From NCBI RefSeq assembly GCF_902498845.1, contig NZ_CABVLM010000010.1:1-64000 (forward strand): a stretch of 64,000 nucleotides of DNA, in the 5' to 3' direction. Of the stretch, positions 28,225 to 37,990 are shown one piece after another (position 1 is the stretch's first letter; every line of letters begins with the position of its first letter). The position numbers and the translations under genes were made by a program. The stretch is from Pseudoalteromonas rhizosphaerae (GTDB lineage Bacteria; Pseudomonadota; Gammaproteobacteria; Enterobacterales; Alteromonadaceae). The notes beneath the pieces were generated by a model. That model was not told the origin of the DNA and searched no databases. It was given only the letters and a program-made list of their open reading frames with translations.

Positions 28225-29007
28225 ATGAATATAAAATCAACATTATCTTTAGTCGCCCTTTGTGCAGTTAGTACATCTAGCTTTGCTGCAAATTGGAGCA
28301 CAACGCAACTACATTTAAACTACGGCGATTTTAAAAACCCATTTACTGAACAAAAATCAGGTACATCAATCGCTTCACTGCAACACGCCTCTGGCTATGA
28401 CTATGGTGATAACTTTTTCTTCATAGATTACATTAATGATAATGTTGATGATGGCTATCAAGACCGTGACTTTTATGGCGAATGGTATTCAACTTTTAGC
28501 CTTTCTAAAATAACCGGTAATGACTTTTCGTTTGGCGCTATTGCTGACGTTGGATTAACAGCGGGCTTTAACGCCGCAGGTGATGCTAAGGTATTGAAGT
28601 ATTTACCCGGTGTTAAAGTAAATTGGCAAGCGCCAGGATTTAGTTTTTTATCAACCCTAGTTACGGCCTATATAGATGATAACGAGGGTGTTGCCCGTGG
28701 CGGCGCGCCTATTGAAACTAACAGCTGGATGCTAGATGTTGCATGGGGTTACCCGTTTTCGATTGGTTCACAAAAATTTAATGTAACTGGCCATGTTGAA
28801 TATATTGCTGAGCGCGAAAATGAATTTGGTGAAGATGTTAAGGCGTGGATCTTAGCGCAGCCTATCATTACTTGGGACTTGGGTAATGCCATCAGCATGA
28901 AAGAAAATACCTTACTACTTGGCCTTGAGTGGCAATATTGGCACAATAAGCTAGGGACCGATACCACTGAGTCGGTACCGCAATTTCATGTTGAGTGGAC
29001 GTTTTAG
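28225..29007 (+). CDS. Tsx/OmpK-like outer-membrane channel
   Basis: About 260 aa from the ATG at 28225, with a signal peptide ending SSFAA/NWS. The mature protein opens with a Trp-Ser/Thr strand and contains GDNFFFIDYIND and alternating amphipathic strands, as in the nucleoside channel Tsx and vibrio OmpK; it ends in an aromatic residue (VEWTF), the usual beta-barrel assembly signal. A start 21 codons upstream would bury the signal. Likely role: diffusion of nucleosides or similar solutes. Confidence 0.8.
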   Translation: MNIKSTLSLVALCAVSTSSFAANWSTTQLHLNYGDFKNPFTEQKSGTSIASLQHASGYDYGDNFFFIDYINDNVDDGYQDRDFYGEWYSTFSLSKITGNDFSFGAIADVGLTAGFNAAGDAKVLKYLPGVKVNWQAPGFSFLSTLVTAYIDDNEGVARGGAPIETNSWMLDVAWGYPFSIGSQKFNVTGHVEYIAERENEFGEDVKAWILAQPIITWDLGNAISMKENTLLLGLEWQYWHNKLGTDTTESVPQFHVEWTF

Positions 29008-29028
29008 CGAGTTAGCGAGAATAATAAA

Positions 29029-29058
29029 GCGCGATATCAATTGTATTGCGCTTTTTTT
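29029..29058 (+). terminator. Intrinsic terminator after the Tsx-like gene
   Basis: GCGCGATA / TATTGCGC stem (one G-T pair), 7-nt loop, then seven T. Confidence 0.85.
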
Positions 29059-29076
29059 ACTTACCATGAACACAGA

Positions 29077-29607
29077 TCATGTTAGCTTTATTTCATAAAC
29101 ACCCAAACGCTGCTGTTGCTGATTAGCAAGGAAGATTGATGTCTCTTTTTGATAATATTTAAATTGTGCGCCTGCGCGTTGCACAACCTTTATACTCGCT
29201 AAGTTATCCTCTAAACAACAAAACTCAATCACTTTTGCATGACTATTATTTTTTATATAAGGCACTATTTTAGTAAGCACTTGATTCATGGCTCTTTGCC
29301 CGCGTGCAAAATCAGCTAACCAATAACCGCATTCAGCACCCTTACTGTCAGGATCAATGTGTTTAATACCAAATACACCGCTTAAGCGATCCTCTATATA
29401 TACCGCAAACCACTGAGAACCTGCTTTACCGCTGTGTAGTCGTTCATATATATAACGTTTAGTTGAATTAACATCTATTACGTAATCCACCCAAGGTAAA
29501 AATTGACTCAGATTTTCCCGACTATCGGCGATAACTTGGTAAAGTTCAACTGCGTGACTAATATCTAATGGCTTTAAAGTTATTGAATCTGAAATCACCA
29601 GTTCCAT
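29077..29607 (-). CDS. GNAT acetyltransferase, RimL-like
   Basis: 176 aa. It begins with the RimJ/RimL pattern (LKPLDISHAVELYQVI, NLSQFLPWVD) and contains GxxG-like acetyl-CoA binding around FARGQRAMNQVL. Proteins of this branch acetylate N-termini of ribosomal proteins or other amines; the target is unknown. Its start is directly adjacent to the stop of the upstream acetyltransferase gene (29607/29608), so both are translated from one mRNA. Confidence 0.8.
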   Translation of the reverse strand: MELVISDSITLKPLDISHAVELYQVIADSRENLSQFLPWVDYVIDVNSTKRYIYERLHSGKAGSQWFAVYIEDRLSGVFGIKHIDPDSKGAECGYWLADFARGQRAMNQVLTKIVPYIKNNSHAKVIEFCCLEDNLASIKVVQRAGAQFKYYQKETSIFLANQQQQRLGVYEIKLT

Positions 29608-30060
29608 TTAGTCAGCCTCAACTACTTTTGCTAAACGCATATGTAGCAGCGGAAACGGCTTTCCTTGACCATCTAATTCAGAGCGCCCTATTTGCTCAAA
29701 CCCTCTACTTAAATAAAAACCATGGGCTTTAGGGTTTTGCTCGTTAACATCAACATGAGTTGCCGCTAAATTATCAATCGCGTAATTAATTAAGAACGTG
29801 CCAACCCCCTTCGCAAAGAAAGTCGGCTCAACAAACAGCATTTCAATATTGCCGCCAGCAACGCCAATAAACCCAATTATTTTTCCACTGTTGTCTTTAC
29901 AACAAAAAAGACTAACAGCATCAAAATAATGTGCCAAAATCAATGGTTTCAGTTCATCTATGTGTTGTTGGGTTAAAAAGTCATGGGTATGAGAAACGCA
30001 AGCTTCCCAGATCTCAATTAAAGAGGCGTAATCTTTTTGCTCGGCGGATTTAATAAGCAT
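29608..30060 (-). CDS. GNAT acetyltransferase
   Basis: 150 aa single GNAT domain. Central beta strand IGFIGVAGGNIEMLFVEPTFFAKGVGTFLINYA carries the acetyl-CoA P-loop (Lys-Gly-Val-Gly), and the C-terminus has NPKAHGFYLSRGFEQIG. Closest in style to putative N-acetyltransferases of the YjaB/YafP kind. AAGGAA site before ATG. Confidence 0.8.
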   Translation of the reverse strand: MLIKSAEQKDYASLIEIWEACVSHTHDFLTQQHIDELKPLILAHYFDAVSLFCCKDNSGKIIGFIGVAGGNIEMLFVEPTFFAKGVGTFLINYAIDNLAATHVDVNEQNPKAHGFYLSRGFEQIGRSELDGQGKPFPLLHMRLAKVVEAD

Positions 30061-30150
30061 TGTTAATTCCTTTGAATATTAAAATAACCATCATCAGTTT
30101 TGCAAAAATATTGTAGCGGAGTTGGGCAACAGCTCCGAGGCTAAATCAAC

Positions 30151-30175
30151 AAAAAGCAGCGTAAACGCTGCTTTT
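30151..30175 (-). terminator. Intrinsic terminator after pssA
   Basis: AAAAGCAGCG / CGCTGCTTTT with TAAA loop, 33 bp after the pssA stop, with a T run on the minus strand. Symmetrical. Confidence 0.88.
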
Positions 30176-30207
30176 ATAGTACTTACATTTTAGTCTCTAA
30201 CTTTGCG

Positions 30208-31533
30208 TTAAATAAAACGCTTAATAATAAAATCAACTTTGACACGCTTAGCTTGCCCCAGCAGTTTTTTAACCGCTGGCGGGTAATCGTCCATGGTTTC
30301 TAAATCTTCGGCACCGTTTAAACGACGACAGTGTTGTAATATCTCGGCTCTTTCATTGTCGATTGCTGGCATGAGACTTTGCTCAGGATCTTCTAATAAA
30401 ATGCCATTTTCGATATCTAATCCCCAGGCACGAGGATTTAAATTATGGCCACTCAATAAATGATATTTACGATCAGCACAAATACCTTTCAAATGAAATG
30501 AGTTACTTTCATGCTGCCACAAATACACATTTAAATTACCGTTAATAATATGGCGCTTTTGCGATTTTAAAAATTTATGCAAAATCGTTTCATACAAGTA
30601 TGGCAAAGCACCTATTTTACTAAATGGTTCACTTGGTGGCAGGTAAAAATCATTCGCCGTTTTATCGCCTACTACGATTGTTACTTGCTTGCCCTGTTTT
30701 AGTAAGCGGCGCAATGAACGCATTAACGGTGCAGGAAAATTAAAGTATGGGGTATACAGCACTAACTCTTGCTCGGTGGCATCAAATAAGGATTTGATCA
30801 CACGATTGAGCTCGTTATTACGTCGTCCCAGTCCTAAAAATAGTCGCACGCCAAGTGCTTGCTCATTTTGCTCCACACTGTGAGCGTAGTTAGCTTGCTT
30901 TAATGAACGCATCAATTGTTTTTGTGCGATTTTAATATCATTAAACTTTGTTAAAGGCCGCACATCAATACGTGGAACGGCTTCAGAACTCAACAATTCA
31001 TGTTCAATAAAGTCAATCACAGAATCACATAGTGAGGCCTGCTCGACTAAAAAATAGCGATCTAACCGGTAGCGCTCTTGATACTGCAAATACACATTAT
31101 TTAAACTCGCACCGCTGTAAAGCAGCGTATCATCAATTACAAAACCTTTTAAATGCAACACCCCAAAAAGTTCTTTTGCTTTTACTGGTACGCCAAAAAT
31201 TTGTACATTTGATTGATATTTTTCTTGATATTCACAATATAAACTGGCGTTACCATCTGACTTTGCCGCACCAATTAAACCGCGTTGAGCACGATGAAAG
31301 TCAACCAACACTTTTACATCTAATGCGGGGTTTGCTAATGAAGCCTGATGTAACGCTGCTAACACTTCACGCCCTGCTTCATCATCTTGCAGATAAAGTG
31401 TCGTAATATAAATACGTGTTTTTGCCTGCGCAATCAGTGCTAGTAAATGCGTGCGATATTCTTGTGCATTGGTTAAGACGTTAACGTCTTTTGAAGTCAA
31501 CCCGTACGCGGGTTTTTCCTGCCAAAATAACAT
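30208..31533 (-). CDS. pssA: PssA, phosphatidylserine synthase (PLD type)
   Basis: 441 aa; transfers serine onto CDP-diacylglycerol, the first step to phosphatidylethanolamine. It is the E. coli-type enzyme of the phospholipase D superfamily, with two HKD motifs: HLKGFVIDD (H127, K129, D134) and HLKGICADR (H347, K349, D354). The C-terminus is basic, which suits its ribosome/membrane association. Long upstream gap (288 bp) before the divergent trxB. Confidence 0.95.
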   Translation of the reverse strand: MLFWQEKPAYGLTSKDVNVLTNAQEYRTHLLALIAQAKTRIYITTLYLQDDEAGREVLAALHQASLANPALDVKVLVDFHRAQRGLIGAAKSDGNASLYCEYQEKYQSNVQIFGVPVKAKELFGVLHLKGFVIDDTLLYSGASLNNVYLQYQERYRLDRYFLVEQASLCDSVIDFIEHELLSSEAVPRIDVRPLTKFNDIKIAQKQLMRSLKQANYAHSVEQNEQALGVRLFLGLGRRNNELNRVIKSLFDATEQELVLYTPYFNFPAPLMRSLRRLLKQGKQVTIVVGDKTANDFYLPPSEPFSKIGALPYLYETILHKFLKSQKRHIINGNLNVYLWQHESNSFHLKGICADRKYHLLSGHNLNPRAWGLDIENGILLEDPEQSLMPAIDNERAEILQHCRRLNGAEDLETMDDYPPAVKKLLGQAKRVKVDFIIKRFI

Positions 31534-31791
31534 AATTGCCTATTCACTTAGGTCACCCTTAATCAGGGTCACAAATCAAAATTAGTTAAAACATATCAAA
31601 AAAACACAGCTTGGTCATGAATTAACGTCGCATGCTGAGTTAATACTGAATTAATAGCTCAGATATCATACAAATCGTACACTTATCATGATTCTAGTAC
31701 ACAATATTTGACAGCTTTGTGATTTAGAAAAAAAAATAATCGCCGCTTTTATTTACTTCCCTCTTGTTTCTCTTAAAATCGAGCGCATTAA

Positions 31792-32772
<981 letters not shown>

Positions 32773-33100
32773 GTTTACATAACATATAGTAAGGGCTGAA
32801 TTTTCAGCCCTTTTTTTTGTGGCCAAAAATTATAAAGGCTCATCCAACACCGAAAAGTACTCATTGCAGTCGCACCAACATTCACCACATTTATACTCGA
32901 AATCAATCATATTTATATAATTAATGGCTTAGGTGCGATAGGATCTAAGTCCGAGCAATGAATATCGTCAAAGTATAGTAAGTAAAACTAGCTATAATTA
33001 TAGTTAGGCACAAAAGCTTTATTCATTTAGGCATTACTAGAGACTGTAAAATCAGTTAAAATGCTTAACTTCATATCAAGTAAAATACCGAGAGTTTTCT
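32773..33100. other. Gap between trxB and acnB
   Basis: 328 bp: the trxB terminator at its start, and probably the acnB promoter in the second half (a TATAAT at 32993-32998 inside CTATAATTATAG, without a good -35). No gene seen. Confidence 0.4.
32791..32818 (+). terminator. Intrinsic terminator after trxB
   Basis: AAGGGCTGAA / TTCAGCCCTT stem followed by a run of T. Confidence 0.92.
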
Positions 33101-35914
33101 ATGAGTTTGTATACAAAATATATGGAAGAAATCCAAACCCGTAAAACGGAGCTTGGATTAAACCCACAACCAATCGATAGCGCTGAACTAGTATCAGAAA
33201 TCATTAATCAAATTAAAGATACTAATAACGAGCACCGTAAAGATTCACTGCATTTCTTTATCTTTAATACATTACCAGGAACAACCAGTGCTGCGGGCGT
33301 TAAAGCACAGTTTCTAAAAGAAATTATTTTGGGTGAAGAGCAAGTTGCAGAGATCACTCCAGAATTCGCATTTGAACTGCTTTCACACATGAAAGGCGGC
33401 CCGTCAATTGAAATGCTAATTGATTTAGTATTTGCTGATGACGCAACAATCGCAGCACAAGCGGCTGAAGTACTTAAGACTCAAGTATTCTTATACGATG
33501 CAGATATGGCTCGCATAAAAGCGGCATACGAAGCAGGCAATGCAATTGCTAAAGAATTACTAGAGAGCTTCGCACAAGCTGAATTCTTCACAAAATTACC
33601 TGACATCGAAGAAAAAATCGATGTAGTAACCTACATTGCTGGTGAAGGCGACATCTCAACTGATTTACTGTCTCCAGGTAACCAAGCCCATTCACGTGCT
33701 GACCGTGAACTACACGGTAAATGCATGATCACTGAAGAAGCACAGCAAGAAATTGTTGCGCTTCAAAAGAAACACCCTAACGCTAAAGTAATGCTTATTG
33801 CTGAAAAAGGCACGATGGGCGTTGGTTCATCTCGTATGTCTGGTGTAAATAACGTTGCACTTTGGGCAGGTAAACAAGCAAGTCCATACGTTCCTTTCAT
33901 CAATATTGCACCTGTTGTTGCAGGTACTAATGGTATCGCACCAATCTTCTTAACGACGGTTGATGTAACCGGCGGTATTGGTCTTGATCTTAAAAACTGG
34001 GTTAAGAAAGTAGACGCAGACGGCAATACTGTAACTGATGAAAATGGCGACGCAGTGCTTGAAGAAGCGTACTCTGTTGCTACCGGTACTGTGTTAACAA
34101 TCAATACAAAAGAGAAAAAGCTTTATAACGGTGATAAAGAACTTGTTGATATTTCATCAGCATTCACACCGCAAAAAGTTGAATTCATGAAAGCTGGTGG
34201 TTCTTACGCTGTAGTATTTGGTAAGAAACTACAAACGTTTGCTGCTGAAACGCTCGGCATTGAAACTCCTCTTGTGTATGCACCTTCAAAAGAAATTTCA
34301 CATGAAGGGCAAGGCTTAACAGCGGTTGAAAAAATCTTTAACCGTAATGCAGTAGGTGTACTATCAGATACGCCACTTCACGCAGGCTCAAATGTTCGCG
34401 TTAAAGTGAACATCGTTGGTTCGCAAGATACAACGGGTCCAATGACAGCACAAGAATTAGAAGCCATGGCGGCTTCAACGATTTCACCACTTGTTGATGG
34501 TGCATATCAGTCTGGTTGTCACACTGCATCAGTATGGGATAGCAAAGCACAAGCTAACATTCCTAAACTAATGGCGTTTATGAATAAGTTTGGTTTGATC
34601 ACTGCACGTGACCCGAAAGGCGTTTACCATGCAATGACTGACGTTATTCACAAAGTATTGAACGACATTACAATTGATGATCGCGCTATCATCATCGGTG
34701 GTGACTCGCATACACGTATGTCTAAAGGCGTTGCCTTTGGTGCCGATTCAGGTACTGTTGCTGTTGCACTTGCAACGGGTGAATCTGCGATGCCGATTCC
34801 TGATTCAGTTAAAGTGACGTTTAAAGGCAAAATGGCTAAGCACATGGATTTCCGCGATGTTGTACATGCAACGCAAGCGCAAATGCTTAAGCAGTTTGGC
34901 GGCGAAAACGTGTTCCAAGGTCGTATCATTGAAGTGCATATTGGTACCCTAATGGCTGACCAAGCGTTTACTTTCACTGACTGGACTGCAGAAATGAAAG
35001 CGAAAGCGTCAATCTGTATTTCAAATGATGAAACGCTAATTAAGTCAATTGAACTTGCTAAATCACGTATCCAAATCATGATCAACAAAGGGATGGATAA
35101 CGAGGCGCAAACGCTACAAGGTCTAATCGACTTAGCTGACAAGCGTATTGCAGGTATTCAATCTGGTGAAGAGCCAGCACTTTCTCCAGACGATAACGCT
35201 AAATACCACGCAGAAGTTGTGGTTGATTTGGACCAAATCGTTGAGCCAATGATTGCCGATCCAGACGTGAACAACGATGATGTTTCTAAGCGTTATACTC
35301 ACGATGTGATCCGCCCTGTTTCTTTTTACAACGACAAACCTGTTGATTTAGGTTTCGTTGGTTCATGTATGGTTCACAAAGGCGATATGAAAATTATTGC
35401 TCACATGCTACGTAACCTTGAGAAGAAAAACGGTTCTATCTCATTCAAAGCACCATTAGTTGTTGCGCCACCAACATACAACATTGTTGATGAGCTTAAA
35501 GCGGAAGGCGACTGGGATATTCTTGCTAAATACGCTGGTTTTGAATTTGACGATGAAAAACCAAAAACAGCGGCACGTACTAAGTATGAAAATATCCTAT
35601 ACCTAGAACGCCCTGGTTGTAACTTATGTATGGGTAACCAAGAAAAAGCAGAACCTGGTGACACTGTTATCGCAACATCAACTCGTCTGTTCCAAGGCCG
35701 TGTAGTAGCCGATACATCTGAGAAAAAAGGTGAGTCACTACTGGGGTCAACGCCAGTTGTAGTGCTTTCTACTGTACTTGGTCGTTTCCCGACTATCGAA
35801 GAGTATAAGTCTGCAGTTGAAGGTATTGACCTTACATCGTTTGTACCTGTTGAAGAAGCGATGACAACTAAATTCAACGCAGGTCAAGCAGTACCCGTAA
35901 AAGTGGTTAGCTAA
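33101..35914 (+). CDS. acnB: AcnB-type aconitate hydratase, long divergent form
   Basis: Interconverts citrate and isocitrate (members also act on 2-methylisocitrate). 937 aa, about 70 more than E. coli AcnB. N-terminal HEAT-like domain (1-160), swivel domain with GVGSSRMSGVNN, central NIVGSQDTTGPMT, HCHT-type block (QSGCHTASVWDS), GGDSHTRMSKGVAFGADSG, and [4Fe-4S] cysteines in GSCMVHKGD and GCNLCMGNQ. Extra length comes from inserts such as the KKVDADGNTVTDENGDAV stretch and a helical segment near 680-730. The wording of many blocks differs from the enterobacterial enzyme. Transcribed alone with a terminator. Confidence 0.92.
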   Translation: MSLYTKYMEEIQTRKTELGLNPQPIDSAELVSEIINQIKDTNNEHRKDSLHFFIFNTLPGTTSAAGVKAQFLKEIILGEEQVAEITPEFAFELLSHMKGGPSIEMLIDLVFADDATIAAQAAEVLKTQVFLYDADMARIKAAYEAGNAIAKELLESFAQAEFFTKLPDIEEKIDVVTYIAGEGDISTDLLSPGNQAHSRADRELHGKCMITEEAQQEIVALQKKHPNAKVMLIAEKGTMGVGSSRMSGVNNVALWAGKQASPYVPFINIAPVVAGTNGIAPIFLTTVDVTGGIGLDLKNWVKKVDADGNTVTDENGDAVLEEAYSVATGTVLTINTKEKKLYNGDKELVDISSAFTPQKVEFMKAGGSYAVVFGKKLQTFAAETLGIETPLVYAPSKEISHEGQGLTAVEKIFNRNAVGVLSDTPLHAGSNVRVKVNIVGSQDTTGPMTAQELEAMAASTISPLVDGAYQSGCHTASVWDSKAQANIPKLMAFMNKFGLITARDPKGVYHAMTDVIHKVLNDITIDDRAIIIGGDSHTRMSKGVAFGADSGTVAVALATGESAMPIPDSVKVTFKGKMAKHMDFRDVVHATQAQMLKQFGGENVFQGRIIEVHIGTLMADQAFTFTDWTAEMKAKASICISNDETLIKSIELAKSRIQIMINKGMDNEAQTLQGLIDLADKRIAGIQSGEEPALSPDDNAKYHAEVVVDLDQIVEPMIADPDVNNDDVSKRYTHDVIRPVSFYNDKPVDLGFVGSCMVHKGDMKIIAHMLRNLEKKNGSISFKAPLVVAPPTYNIVDELKAEGDWDILAKYAGFEFDDEKPKTAARTKYENILYLERPGCNLCMGNQEKAEPGDTVIATSTRLFQGRVVADTSEKKGESLLGSTPVVVLSTVLGRFPTIEEYKSAVEGIDLTSFVPVEEAMTTKFNAGQAVPVKVVS

Positions 35915-35937
35915 TTCGATTAGTTAATGGTTCAATT

Positions 35938-35965
35938 AAGCGCGTTTTTTAACGCGCTTTTTTTT
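35938..35965 (+). terminator. Intrinsic terminator after acnB
   Basis: AAGCGCGTT / AACGCGCTT with TTTT loop and a following T run. Confidence 0.92.
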
Positions 35966-36091
35966 GCCTACAATTTGCCTATTAGAAGTAAGCCCTGTAC
36001 GAGGCTATGGATAACAAAATAATTTGTGGTTTGTGAATTTAAAGCAACAGGTTACACTTTATCTTGATCATTCAGTTATTCAATCGGTGTT

Positions 36092-36808
36092 ATGACTAAA
36101 CAACTTTATCAACTCGCTAAAAGCCACTTTGCTTTTCCTGATCCCACCCATGCATTAGATGATCCAGATGGTTTACTTGCCATTGGTGGATGCTTATCTG
36201 TAACGCGATTAAAAAATGCCTATCGCTACGGTATTTTTCCATGGTTTAGTGAATACGAGCCAATTATGTGGTGGTCGCCAAGTATGCGCGGCATCATTGA
36301 ACTCGATGAATTTCATATTAGCCGAAGCTTACGCAAGCATCTGAAAAAAAATCCGGTTAAAGTGACTATTAATACCGAATTTACTCAGGTGATTGAAGCC
36401 TGTCGCCAACAACGCTTAGAAACCGATGGCACCTGGATCACAAAAAAAATGCTCAACGCTTATAAAGATGCACATAAAGCAGGCTTAGCGCATAGTTTAG
36501 AAATCTGGTCAGACGACAAACTTGTTGGAGGCTTGTACGGTATTATGCAGCATGGCGTATTTTGCGGCGAATCAATGTTCCATCATCAAGCTAATTGTTC
36601 AAAATTAGCCATGTGGGCATTGGTCAATTGGTTGAAACGTCACCATGCGCATTTTATTGACTGTCAGCTTGAGAATCCTTATTTAGTCACTTTAGGTGAA
36701 AAAGTGCTACCGCGCTCAGAATTTTTAACTAAACTAAAACAAGCAGAAGAGTTTATTATTCCAACAACAATGTGGCAACCTCAGGAGCTTATCGCTATTT
36801 ATGACTGA
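36092..36808 (+). CDS. aat: Aat, leucyl/phenylalanyl-tRNA-protein transferase
   Basis: 238 aa. Adds Leu or Phe from charged tRNA to proteins with N-terminal Lys or Arg, creating ClpS-recognised N-degrons. Recognisable blocks: YRYGIFPWFSE, WWSPSMRGII, HSLEIW, GGLYGIMQHGVFCGESMFH, LVTLGEKVLPRSEF. Overlaps bpt by 8 bp; infA follows. Confidence 0.97.
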   Translation: MTKQLYQLAKSHFAFPDPTHALDDPDGLLAIGGCLSVTRLKNAYRYGIFPWFSEYEPIMWWSPSMRGIIELDEFHISRSLRKHLKKNPVKVTINTEFTQVIEACRQQRLETDGTWITKKMLNAYKDAHKAGLAHSLEIWSDDKLVGGLYGIMQHGVFCGESMFHHQANCSKLAMWALVNWLKRHHAHFIDCQLENPYLVTLGEKVLPRSEFLTKLKQAEEFIIPTTMWQPQELIAIYD

Positions 36809-37505
36809 ACACTTACCTGCTCGTTTAGGTTTAAGCCAACAATTTGATTGTAGCTACCTAGCCGATCGCCAAGAGCAATTATTAGTCATTTTGGATCCAA
36901 GTTGTTATACTCCGGGCAAATTTGAGCAATTACTGGCCCTCGGTTTTCGCCGTAGTGGTGACCAAATTTACCGACCACACTGCCCTGTTTGCAGCGCATG
37001 TAAGTCTGTGCGTGTATTAGCTAAGGCATTTTTACCGACAAAATCACAAAAACGTAAACTTAATAAAGCAAAAAATGCCTTTAGTGTGAAATATTCAGAC
37101 CAACAACGCCCTGAATACTTTCCGTTATACAGTAAATACATTACCGAGCGTCACCAAGACGGTTCTATGTACCCACCAGAACAAAGTCAGTTCAACAGCT
37201 TTATATTTTGTCACTGGTTACCAATTACTTTTATTGAATTATGGGACCAAGAGAAACTGGTTGCAGTGGCGGTAACTGATTGTATGCACAACGCTGTTTC
37301 TGCTATTTACACTTTTTTTGATCCTGATTATGAGCACTTCAGTGTGGGCACAATTATGATTTTAGAGCAGCTCAAATTCGCCAAACAATACGATAAAGAA
37401 TTTGTCTATTTAGGTTATCAAATTGATGAATGTGCAAAAATGCGTTACAAAACCCAATTTTTACCTGCCCAAAATAGGGTTGCAGACCAGTGGCTGGCTA
37501 TTTAA
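36801..37505 (+). CDS. bpt: Bpt, aspartate/glutamate leucyltransferase
   Basis: 234 aa bacterial member of the Ate1 family that transfers Leu to N-terminal Asp or Glu. N-terminal YRPHCPVCSACKSVRV (Cys cluster), then a GNAT-like C-terminal domain (ELWDQEKLVAVAVTD, SAIYTFFDPDYEHFSVGT, YLGYQIDECAKMRYK). Translationally coupled to aat, so two routes to the N-degron are made together. Confidence 0.95.
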   Translation: MTEHLPARLGLSQQFDCSYLADRQEQLLVILDPSCYTPGKFEQLLALGFRRSGDQIYRPHCPVCSACKSVRVLAKAFLPTKSQKRKLNKAKNAFSVKYSDQQRPEYFPLYSKYITERHQDGSMYPPEQSQFNSFIFCHWLPITFIELWDQEKLVAVAVTDCMHNAVSAIYTFFDPDYEHFSVGTIMILEQLKFAKQYDKEFVYLGYQIDECAKMRYKTQFLPAQNRVADQWLAI

Positions 37506-37577
37506 TTTACAAAAATGCCTACTGCGGCTTTACTTATTGGTGTATTTTCGGCAGAATCTGCATCGTTTAACTATTAA

Positions 37578-37814
<237 letters not shown>

Positions 37815-37892
37815 GTTAGTGCGTTAACGAAATATCAAGTTTTTAGCTAAGTTGTCTGAGTAACTTAGTTACTTTCTACATTAGCTTGAAGC

Positions 37893-37941
37893 GTTTATTA
37901 AATGTAATTGATAGCTAAACTAACAATTACATTTAATAAAC
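37893..37941. repeat. Perfect 18-bp inverted repeat between infA and clpA
   Basis: Left arm 37893-37910 (GTTTATTAAATGTAATTG), right arm 37924-37941, loop 13 nt. It is AT-rich and abuts the GC-rich terminator palindrome that follows, so a transcript from either side would form two hairpins in a row. Confidence 0.8.
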
Positions 37942-37969
37942 AAAAAGCCCAGCAATTGCTGGGCTTTTT
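37942..37969. terminator. Bidirectional terminator between infA and clpA
   Basis: 28-base palindrome: AAAAAGCCCAGCA pairs with TGCTGGGCTTTTT, A/T runs on both flanks. Serves the convergent infA and clpA. Confidence 0.93.
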
Positions 37970-37990
37970 GTTTTCTATTTAACGCTGCAA

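Noticed and set aside
34648..35142. Antisense open frames in acnB (also 33763-34104 and 35401-35877)
   Set aside because: They are shadows of a strongly biased coding sequence, with Ser/Thr/Ile-rich products and no start signals.
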